Notes under the pieces: model-generated
What the model was told of the DNA's origin: nothing
The model's input: the letters and a program-made list of their open reading frames with translations, nothing else
The model's database searches: none
Translations under genes and position numbers: made by a program
Assembly (NCBI RefSeq): GCF_963678635.1
Contig: NC_087069.1
Span: forward strand, 55,100,928-55,164,927
Direction: 5' to 3'
DNA length: 64,000 bases
Origin: Symsagittifera roscoffensis
Lineage: Eukaryota; Xenacoelomorpha; Acoela; Convolutidae
Shown: positions 42,061 to 50,015 of the stretch, one piece after another
Numbering within the stretch: position 1 is the first letter of the stretch
Layout of the letters: each line of letters begins with the position of its first letter

Positions 42061-42870
42061 TGTCGAAGTGGATTCCATCATTGGAGGTGTCTTCAGGGAA
42101 TCCCGCTTGCTCCATGCGCTCCGCCACGTCCAACAATATGATGGGGAGCACACTCTTCCGGTGGAATTCTCGGATCACCCCGTTTAGGTTCCGCACCTTC
42201 TCGTTCATTTCCAAGGCGTGCTGATCGAACTTCATGTTATAAGGGACAGTACATACTGTCAACAGGATGGGATCCATCTGGATCCTCAGCTCCTCGAGAA
42301 GACAGCTCATCTTGTCGAGCAGCCTCGTTACTTTCCTCGCTTCTCCCCTTGATACATCATTCGTTCCGATCATCAGGGTCACCGTGTATACTTTTGTCAT
42401 CCCTAGCATCTCAAGCGTTGCCAATATCTGTGGCGTGGCAGCTCCAGCGAAACTCAAGATTCCTGTCTGCCAGTGCGATTGGATCCGGGTCAACACCCGC
42501 AGTAGGCTGTCCCCTATAATTAGGTGGACCGCGCCTTCTGGCACACGGGGTGGCGCAAGATATTCCACCCAGGCTGCATCATGAAAGCAATCCCTCCTGG
42601 CCCTCTGTTCTGCATTCCAATCCAGCCGATTGTGCCTGTGGTACCTCTTTTCGGTGTTCTTCTTATAACTCGAGATCATGACGCTCCTGACCGGCTGTTC
42701 CCTCCACGTTGGAGGAAGCTCCGCCCTTGCCGAACTTTCACGACTTCTCTGCCGCAATTTCCCGTTCAGCTCCTTCAGACGCGATGAGCTGCCGCTCACC
42801 TGACTGCCGCTCGAGGTTGAGGTTGGGGTATATCTCGGCAGTACCACATCCATCAGCGGGCGTATGGGTT
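42032..42870 (-). CDS. element G ORF3, SGNH hydrolase (GDSL-type esterase) domain
   Basis: Numbering from the Met at 42853: block I IIGDSLLRV with nucleophile Ser116, block II SFAGAATPQ with Gly137, block III MIGTNDVSR with Asn165, and block V SNDGIHFD with Asp259 and His262. All four SGNH catalytic blocks are intact. Such enzymes cleave ester or acetyl groups; the substrate cannot be told. GDSL-type esterases are known in CR1-like LINEs and in giant Penelope-like terminons, but here the domain is downstream of a Ty3/gypsy integrase. A Ser-rich basic linker precedes it. Frameshifts near 42,880 and 42,060 separate it from its neighbours. Confidence 0.88.
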
Positions 42871-42876
42871 GCGTTT

Positions 42877-43389
42877 CTAGGCTGCTTCATTCGGTATCCA
42901 GACTTCCAACCCTTCACTCATTTGTTCTCGAGCCTCGCGGTCAAGGTTGATCCGTCCTCTTGCCCTGGGGGCTTCATCCACTTCCATGCGTGACTCTGGT
43001 CTCGAGCTGGTAACCACTCGCTCCTTTGGCCTGGCTCCCTTCTGAGCATCAAGTTCACGTTGTCGTTGTTCTATTCTCTCCATCTCCGACTTCAGTTGCT
43101 CACAATTCGCGGCATTCTCCCGCACCCTTAATTCCTGCTGATGTTCAGCCCGCAGCATCTCAAGCAACCTCAGAGTCTGATCTCGTTCGATGACCGCCTG
43201 GTCCCTTTCCAGCTGAGCCTTTTACTGATCCAGCTTTGCCTGATCCCGATCGAGGTTCGCCTTGTTCCTTTCCCTCTGCGTCTTCTCGAGCTCTTTCTTT
43301 AGAACACCAAGATCCGGATATGCCTCAGTCGTCTGTTGCGCTCGCGTCATCGATGGCACCTTACTCGAGCTCTGGCCTGTCGATCTTGC
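42877..43389 (-). CDS. element G ORF3, coiled-coil segment
   Basis: Strongly helical, Glu/Gln/Arg-rich: KKELEKTQRERNKANLDRDQ, LERDQAVIERDQTLRLLEML, then EQRQRELDAQKG. Heptad-like leucines predict a coiled coil, suggesting self-assembly. One TAA at about 43,223 interrupts it. It leads into the SGNH domain through a charged linker. Confidence 0.75.
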
Positions 43390-43715
43390 TCAAGGCCTAG
43401 TTAGTAGTGGGAATTCTCCTGCGCCATATTCGGTATTGTTACTCAGGCCAGGATTCCTTGCCAAGTCAAAGCCCTTACTCCTCCATCCACATTCCAAGAC
43501 AACCATCTGGTTTGTTCCTGATTTGATATTCCCTCGGTGGTGTAGACGACCATCAAGACAGCCTCCGTCGCAGACTCCCTGCACTCACCCTGTTCTTCCA
43601 ACTGGAGGATGGCATTCAGCATTACCGCCATTCTCTCGTCTATTTGGGTATAATCCAGGTCCCTCAGGCCTCTGTACAGCTCATCGAGAGTAGGCTTCTT
43701 CAGGGCCGCGGGCAT
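43390..43715 (-). CDS. element G ORF3, N-terminus
   Basis: The first ATG after an in-frame TAA at about 43,787 is at 43715 (MPAALKKPTLDELYRGLRDL). Helical text follows (DERMAVMLNAILQLEEQGEC), then a frameshift around 43.45-43.58 kb and a TGA at 43392-43390. Non-Met codons upstream also read open, so a spliced or earlier start is possible. Family unknown. Confidence 0.6.
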
Positions 43716-43789
43716 GGATTTCCAGAACCTGTCTGCCAATCTCTGTGACTTCGGGATGTATTCAAGTATTAACCAGCTGAAGAATTACC

Positions 43790-44232
43790 TTACCGGCTCA
43801 AGAATTACCCAACTCAAGATTTCTCTAGAAATGTTCCCTTGCAAATACTTGCTGCAGGTGTCGATTATCGCGAGTTCAATCAAGATTTCCCTTTCTGTCT
43901 CTCGCTTGAGTATAGTTGGATTTTCAACGTTGTTTTTCAAACTTGATCTGAAAACAGAAACCATATTAAGACTTAACATGTCATGTTCCTAAACTAGAAA
44001 CCCCCTTTTACCAGTATGGTAAAAATCTTATCATTTTCATTCCACTTAAAACAATTCAATTGGATTTTCCTTAAAAGCATGCAGATTCATTTTATGTTTT
44101 AGCACCGTTAACCCTTCTAAAAATCAATTGTCATGCCAATCGCGTCTTAAGATCCCTTTACCTGTGCCGCACCCCAGTACCTAACTCGAGACTCCTCCCT
44201 CACGCCCAACTCGAGACCCCCGTGTGCCCAAC
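43790..44232 (-). other. spacer between macro-like ORF and ORF3
   Basis: About 440 bp of AT-rich sequence without an ORF. CTCGAGTTGGGC-like words repeat near 44,180-44,230. This is the only sizeable non-coding gap after integrase, so a promoter, splice acceptor or reinitiation signal for ORF3 would have to lie here. None is recognised with confidence. Confidence 0.5.
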
Positions 44233-45440
44233 TCAGGTGATGCTCAAGTAGTATTTCTTGTGAAGATACACCATTATCTCAGTTTCCGCGAAGACTACGT
44301 GTAGGATAGCGTACAATTCCCTTGAGCTCAATTTGCCCCTGTTTGGGTCATACACCGGCATTGAGACCTCCGTTAATCCTCTTTCAATCATGAAGTCTCG
44401 TAGTCTTGTTAGTGCCAACATCACGTGTTCGGGATCAATTGTGTTCCTGTCATTGACCCTCGTCACTAGGAAGCACAGATATTTGCCCGGGACTTGTGCT
44501 ACTGATGGTGGAAGCGCTGCCATCCCTCCCAGTCCTGGTCTCTGCCTGAACACAAACTCCACGTTCTGGTACTCTCTTTTGAAGTCAGCTTCCAATCTTG
44601 ATTTGAAACTCATGTCCGCCGTGATGCAGATCGCGCTAGTCCTGTTTGACAGGATGAAGTCGCTATCCGTTATCATGATGTTTTCCGAGTACTCATTGGG
44701 TATTTCGAAATTCGTTTTGAAATTCCGACCTATGGTAGGCTCTGGCTCTTCTTCTTCCAGTTCCAATTCGCTTGTTTCTCTCACTTCCTTGAGCTTCTTT
44801 ATCATCAAATTTTCGGTGTGGGTAAGTCCTACCCCCACTCCCCGGACAAAAATATTTATCGACGTCCCCGTCGATGTTGTCGGGTCTGAATTGTCCGGAG
44901 GAATGTCCAGTGGCCTGCCTGTTGCCGTCCATCCGAAAAGAGGGTCCTCTGTCTTCATATAATTTGCCGATGACACGTCGACTTGTTGAATGCTTTTCCT
45001 TCGTGGCTGTCGTCTTTGACATCGCGCATCCACTCTAGTATCCTCAAGTTCGTGTTCTCCCTCCTCTCTATCTCACTCTGTTCGAGGTCCGTCTCCAATA
45101 CTGGTGTCGAGTAGTCTTCCTGCGGATAGTGTCCACCATCGTCAATGACCTGCCATTCCTCTTCGGCTTCCAGTTCGCCTGCACTCAGTAGTTCCTCGCC
45201 CAATTTGTCTGGCTGTATCTTATCGATCAAGAAGTCATCCCCGTATCTGTTGTACCTCATGGCGGTCCGTTTACGATTGCCAGTCCTGGTTCCCGGTGTG
45301 GTATTGGTCGATCTGGCTCCATCCACTTCGTCTTCTCATCTTGCTCCGGGTCGTTCCAGTCTTCTTCTACAAACGATCCTGCTTCAGACTCCACCTCTAT
45401 CTTTTCATTGTCGTCCAAACTCAAGTTCTCATTACCATCA
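44233..45440 (-). CDS. macro-domain-like ORF of element G
   Basis: An acidic N-terminal part (DDNEKIEVESEAGSF, LGEELLSAGELEAEEEWQ) is followed, across frameshifts near 45,330 and 45,000, by a domain of about 150 residues. It reads FILSNRTSAICITADMSF, KYLCFLVTRVNDRNTI, MLALTRLRDFMIERGLTEVS, SSRELYAILHVVFAETEI. The order of strands and helices matches macro domains, closest to the TARG1/OARD1-ALC1 type, which bind or hydrolyse ADP-ribose. The usual Gly-rich loop after SMP is replaced by VYDPNRGK, so catalysis is doubtful while the fold seems kept. It starts just after the integrase stop. Confidence 0.75.
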
Positions 45441-45460
45441 TTTTTCTCTCTGGTGCCTTT

Positions 45461-46360
45461 TTAATTCACTTCACACGCTGGCTCTACCATCAGGTACTCG
45501 AGACCCTCCATGTCCTTCGATATGCACCAGTCCTCCGGGGACGGGACGTGAGGCTTCAGATTTTCATAATGTGCTGCTCGCCCAGTACTCAAGCGGTAGA
45601 ACCGTCCTTGTTGATGTACTTCCGTTATCATGAATGGTCCCCTCCACTTCTTGAGTAGTTTCTTTGTTCCCTTGGGCGGTATGACATTTTTGAAGACCCA
45701 CACGTATTGGCCCACTTCATATGGCTTTGCTTGTAATATTTTTTCGTCATATTTTCTGCGTTGTCTCATTTGCGCTTGCGCCGTGTTCCTCCTGCATAGC
45801 TCGTTTAGCTCCTGTTGTCTTTTGATCGCTTCTTTCACGTATGCCTGAGGCGACGTCCTTTTCCCCTCGTATTCCGGGTAAAAGAATGTCAGAGGCATTG
45901 CTCTCTCCCTGCCCGTCAACATCATGAAAGGACTGATGCTCGTCATTGAGTGCTGTGCACTGTTGTAGGCCCCTACTACCTGTGGCAGGTATTTATCCCA
46001 GTCCGTCATGTATCTTGAGCAGTACACCCTTAACATGTTGACCAGTGTCCTGTTCTGTCTCTCTACCAACCCGTTGGTCTGTGGATGGTAGGTCGTCGAG
46101 TGTGCTTGAGCAATGTGCGATCTCCTCATCAATTCTTTTGTCAAGTCCCCCACAAAAGCTTTGCCGTTGTCCGACTGGAAAGTCATTGGACAACCATACC
46201 GCGATATCCAATGCGTTATCAGATGATCACATGTCTCCTCGGCCGAGGCTGTCTGGCACGGAACCGCTTCCGCCAACTTTGTGAAGTGATCTATTATAAC
46301 CAGTATCTGGTTATATCCCAACTCCGTCATGCAGATTTTTTGATGGTCTATCTGCACCAC
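45461..46360 (-). CDS. element G integrase catalytic core and C-terminal domain
   Basis: The D,D,E catalytic residues are seen in QIDHQKIC, FQSDNGKAF and NGLVERQNRTL. HPQTNGLVER is typical of Ty3/gypsy integrases. The C-terminal part (GQYVWVFKN, LLKKWRGPFMITEV, YENLKPHV) matches the chromatin- or DNA-binding tail of this group; no chromodomain is evident. The frame is offset from the upstream pol frame by one nucleotide in a C6 run near 46,393. Confidence 0.93.
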   Translation of the reverse strand: MVQIDHQKICMTELGYNQILVIIDHFTKLAEAVPCQTASAEETCDHLITHWISRYGCPMTFQSDNGKAFVGDLTKELMRRSHIAQAHSTTYHPQTNGLVERQNRTLVNMLRVYCSRYMTDWDKYLPQVVGAYNSAQHSMTSISPFMMLTGRERAMPLTFFYPEYEGKRTSPQAYVKEAIKRQQELNELCRRNTAQAQMRQRRKYDEKILQAKPYEVGQYVWVFKNVIPPKGTKKLLKKWRGPFMITEVHQQGRFYRLSTGRAAHYENLKPHVPSPEDWCISKDMEGLEYLMVEPACEVN

Positions 46361-46361
46361 T

Positions 46362-48707
46362 TCATTGAACTCTGAGCTCTCGACGGACTTGAGGGGGGAA
46401 CTTCATCTTCCTTGGGTCTTTTACCTGGAGGCATGCCAGGCAGGCATTCACCCATCTCTCGCAAGCTTTTCTCATTCCTGGCCTATCAAACCTGTGAAGT
46501 ATCCTTTGATGTACTTTATCTATCCCCTGGTGCCCCATCTGGTCGTGCGATCTGAAAAGCACCTCCGTTTGATACAATTGTGGTAGTATGATGAGGTTGT
46601 GTTTGTGTAATATCTTCTCCTCATCTTTCCTCTTGCAGGCTACCACCCCATCAGCTATGTGGTAGAGTAAGTCTTTCTTTTCTTTGTAGAACTGGCTCAA
46701 GATCTTGTAGCTGTCTTCCTCGAGTTCCCCCTTCTCCTTGACCCCCGACTGGATCCATTTGGATAGGTTACTTGTCATTTTGTCATTCTTTTGGGCTCTT
46801 ATTAGGTCTGACAGCCTATATCTCGCCTTGACATGCTCCTTTAGCGCTATGATCTGTCCATTCATCTCACCAGGGTTGTGGATGTCATCACTCAGCTTCA
46901 CGCATATCATCCTTTTTACGATTTTCATATCATCTTCTGGCACCAGATTCGTGCTGACGTTTGAGTTGCATGATAGTTCCCTGAATGGCTTCCTTGAAAC
47001 CGCAATTTTCTCAAGTTCTTCACCACCTCGTATCTCCTGTATGTCCAGATTGTACGTTCCTGAAGATGGATCCGTCTGTAACTCCCTGTCGTGGTGCCTT
47101 ATCTTCTCTTCCGCCAATATCATGCACAGACTGTCTTGGTTTTCGCTGCTCTCATCCGAGTCTTCATCCCATTCTTCACCGGACAATTTTCCTTCTCCGG
47201 TCTCTTCTTCCGTGAACATGGACCACTCCCCGGACTCTTGACCTAGTCCCAGGTGTTCAGTATCTTCTTTGAACGCCACTTTCTTTTTCCTAACCTTGGT
47301 CTGCTCCAGAATGTTTTCGCGGATTTTGTCAACTAGTGACCGCACGACATCTTTGCTGTCAGTGACGCTTCCTCTTGAGGAGTCAGTATTGTTCACTGTT
47401 TCTTTTCTCCGAAGTATAGTGACTTCCGGTTCCTCTTGACCCTTCTCTTGGATCACGGGCTTATCATCTGATAGTTTCTCGAGCAACCTCACGAAGTCAT
47501 CATCTATCTGTGCAGTTCCCGCTTCTACCTGGTTAAGATCATAGCCTTTTGCCTTGAGCGTCTCCCTCACGATCTTCGACTTGAGTATTATCTCTATCGG
47601 AATCCTTCTGCTCTTCTTCAAGATGGTCTTTTCTGGAGGTTCTTTAGGTAATTCAGGATGATCTTCAATCGGTTTGCCTGATTTGTCCAGCCATCTCCTG
47701 AGTGGAAGACTGTCGTACATTTCCTTGTCCATGAAGGAGAAGCCATCTTTGATTTCAGGTCTATCTGCCTCTCTTTGCTCTTGTTTCTCATAGAACTCCG
47801 TCTTCTTACTCAAGCTGTCGGCATTCCGATGTCTATCTCGTGTTCTATGCTCAATTATCATGTTGTATCCGTCCAGGCGAACTATCCACCTCCCAATGTA
47901 ACTTTGGTCCATTGAGTACGTTTTCAGCCAGCTCAGTGCTCGGTTGTCGACTCGCAACTTGAATGGCTCACTGCCCAGGTATGCCCTGTATTTCTCGACA
48001 AAGGTAACCACCGCGAACATCTCTGCTTTCGGTGCTCCGTACTTCATTTCCGTGTCACTTAGGACTTTGCTCCCGTACGCTATTGGTCTCAAGACTGTCT
48101 TCCCATTCCATTCTTGTTCTTGATGGAGAATTCCAGAAATCGAGACTACCGACGCATCCGTTTCCAGCACGTACATCCCTTTCTCAGTCGGCATACCCAG
48201 TACTGGTGCCTCACATAGCTCTTTCTTTATTCTCTGGAATGACTCTTCTGCTGCGTTGTTCCACGTGAACTTCTTGCCCTTGTGTCTCATTAATTGTTGC
48301 ATCGGGTATACCTTGTCCGCATAGCCTTTGATGAACTCTCTATAATAGTTAGCGAAACCCAGGAAGCTCATCAACTGGTGTTCTGTCTTCGGTGATTTCC
48401 AGGTTAGGACTGCTTCCACGGCGTCCGGATCAGGTCTGATGCCGTGCTTGTCTACCATCCTGCCCAAGTATTTTATTGAGTCCTTGAGTATCTCGCACTT
48501 TGATGGTTTACACTTTAGCCCCGACCTTTTCATGCATGCAAACACTTTGTCAAGTCTCTCAATGTGGTCTTCCAGTGTGGGCGTCGCTATTACCATGTCA
48601 TCCACGTAGCACATTACCAGATTGCCATACTTCTTCGTCACGCCTATCAGCGCGTGTGGCATCAACCGCTGAAACGTGGCTGTGGCATTGCAAAGTCCAA
48701 ACGGCAT
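46362..48707 (-). CDS. element G reverse transcriptase, RNase H and integrase zinc finger
   Basis: [16 protein letters not shown] is RT motif B and CYVDDMVIA is motif C. RNase H has ETDASVV, KAEMFAVV, RVDNRALSW and HRNADSLS as its acidic residues. An acidic linker of about 330 residues then precedes the integrase HHCC finger (HDQMGH and CLAC), longer than usual for gypsy elements. The segment is in frame with the N-terminal RT part across a TAG that replaces the Trp codon seen in element R. Confidence 0.93.
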   Translation of the reverse strand: MPFGLCNATATFQRLMPHALIGVTKKYGNLVMCYVDDMVIATPTLEDHIERLDKVFACMKRSGLKCKPSKCEILKDSIKYLGRMVDKHGIRPDPDAVEAVLTWKSPKTEHQLMSFLGFANYYREFIKGYADKVYPMQQLMRHKGKKFTWNNAAEESFQRIKKELCEAPVLGMPTEKGMYVLETDASVVSISGILHQEQEWNGKTVLRPIAYGSKVLSDTEMKYGAPKAEMFAVVTFVEKYRAYLGSEPFKLRVDNRALSWLKTYSMDQSYIGRWIVRLDGYNMIIEHRTRDRHRNADSLSKKTEFYEKQEQREADRPEIKDGFSFMDKEMYDSLPLRRWLDKSGKPIEDHPELPKEPPEKTILKKSRRIPIEIILKSKIVRETLKAKGYDLNQVEAGTAQIDDDFVRLLEKLSDDKPVIQEKGQEEPEVTILRRKETVNNTDSSRGSVTDSKDVVRSLVDKIRENILEQTKVRKKKVAFKEDTEHLGLGQESGEWSMFTEEETGEGKLSGEEWDEDSDESSENQDSLCMILAEEKIRHHDRELQTDPSSGTYNLDIQEIRGGEELEKIAVSRKPFRELSCNSNVSTNLVPEDDMKIVKRMICVKLSDDIHNPGEMNGQIIALKEHVKARYRLSDLIRAQKNDKMTSNLSKWIQSGVKEKGELEEDSYKILSQFYKEKKDLLYHIADGVVACKRKDEEKILHKHNLIILPQLYQTEVLFRSHDQMGHQGIDKVHQRILHRFDRPGMRKACERWVNACLACLQVKDPRKMKFPPQVRRELRVQ

Positions 48708-48713
48708 CCTTTT

Positions 48714-49373
48714 CTATTGAAACAGACCCAACTCGCAGGCAGACCGTGTCTTGTCCCTGTCCTGCTTTCTCAGTGGTACCTGCCAAAAAGCCGAGCCTAA
48801 ATCATGAGTCGTAAAAAATTTTGCATCACCTAACTTCGAGAGGCTCTTATCAATCCTAGGTATGGGATAGGCATCCTTCGCCGTGACGGAGTTCAGGTAT
48901 CGAAAGTCACAACAAAACCTCAACTGGTCGCCTTTCTTTTTGGTCATCACTACTCCACACGCCCACGGTGACTTGGATGGTTCTATCATGTCATACTCTA
49001 GTAACGTCTCGATTTCTTTTCTACACGCCTCCGATTTGTGTGGGGTCATGCGCCTCGCCCCCTCCCTGTGCGGTACCGCGTTCTCCTCAAGTTCTATTTC
49101 ATGCTCAACGAAATTACAACACCCGATATCTGCTTTATGCCTCGAAAAAACTTCTTCGTTCCGCTCTAGTACGTCCTTGATGGCTTCGAGCTGTTCATCT
49201 GTCAGTTTGCCCCTCAAATGTTCAATCTCCGGCAGAACCGGTTTATCAGTTTGCATTTCATCTAGTGTGGGCCGCTCTGGAAAGCTCAAACAGCTCGACA
49301 GCCCATCGTCCGTCTCTGACTTAAGTGATTTAACAAGACCTGAAGAATCTTTTATTTTCTGCAATCGTCTCAA
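48714..49373 (-). CDS. element G reverse transcriptase N-terminal part
   Basis: Starts in the protease-RT linker and contains [36 protein letters not shown] and FFTTHDLGSAFWQVPL (motif A with catalytic Asp). It ends at a TAG just before motif B. It is in the same frame as the protease segment upstream, separated from it by TAA 49415-49413. Confidence 0.92.
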   Translation of the reverse strand: MRRLQKIKDSSGLVKSLKSETDDGLSSCLSFPERPTLDEMQTDKPVLPEIEHLRGKLTDEQLEAIKDVLERNEEVFSRHKADIGCCNFVEHEIELEENAVPHREGARRMTPHKSEACRKEIETLLEYDMIEPSKSPWACGVVMTKKKGDQLRFCCDFRYLNSVTAKDAYPIPRIDKSLSKLGDAKFFTTHDLGSAFWQVPLRKQDRDKTRSACELGLFQ

Positions 49374-49412
49374 GGTACAAATTTTGTCCCTATGATTGGG
49401 ACAATCAACAAC

Positions 49413-50015
49413 TTACTTTTGTTTTGAGTTCTCAGTTGTTTCATATTGGGTTTTAACCGGTAAAGCATATCCCAGTTTCCTCCCTCTCTGTATCGTGATC
49501 GGTATATCAAGAGTATTCAACAAGACACTGACGCAGAGGCCGCTCTTCGTTATCGAGAAGGATCTTCCTAAAACAGCAGCACTTTGACTATAAGGATTCG
49601 TAACTATACACACTTGCTTGTTGTCACTTAGTTCATTGTAATTTTTCATCCTCAAGCCTACGATTGCCGCTTCATTCGCCTTTAGCCTCACCCTCCTACT
49701 CAAGAATACCGGTGCTTTGGTTTCATTTGCCATTATTAAATTTACCGGTTTGATTGCGTACCTCCTATCCGGGTTCCGTATCCTGAACATTGCGTTATTT
49801 AGATCAATCGCTACGAAATTCCTGATGAAGTCTCTGCCCAAAATGAATTGGTCAGATTCATCTAGGTTTTCTACCACGAGAAAGCTCATCCACAGGTTAC
49901 GTTCCCCCAAATTGAGGGCTATTATCGGCGTCCTGCCCAGCACCCGAAGGGCCCCTTTGTTTGCAGCTGACAGCCGTATTCTCGAGTCTATCAAATCACC
50001 TTTGTTAAAGCCCAT
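49413..50015 (-). CDS. element G protease C-terminal region and linker
   Basis: Follows the DTGA protease motif directly after a TGA at 50018-50016, where element R has an Arg codon. ESDQFILGRDFIRNF is the second protease landmark (hydrophobic-Leu-Gly-x-D). AVLGRSFSI and a basic linker follow. Confidence 0.88.
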   Translation of the reverse strand: MGFNKGDLIDSRIRLSAANKGALRVLGRTPIIALNLGERNLWMSFLVVENLDESDQFILGRDFIRNFVAIDLNNAMFRIRNPDRRYAIKPVNLIMANETKAPVFLSRRVRLKANEAAIVGLRMKNYNELSDNKQVCIVTNPYSQSAAVLGRSFSITKSGLCVSVLLNTLDIPITIQRGRKLGYALPVKTQYETTENSKQK

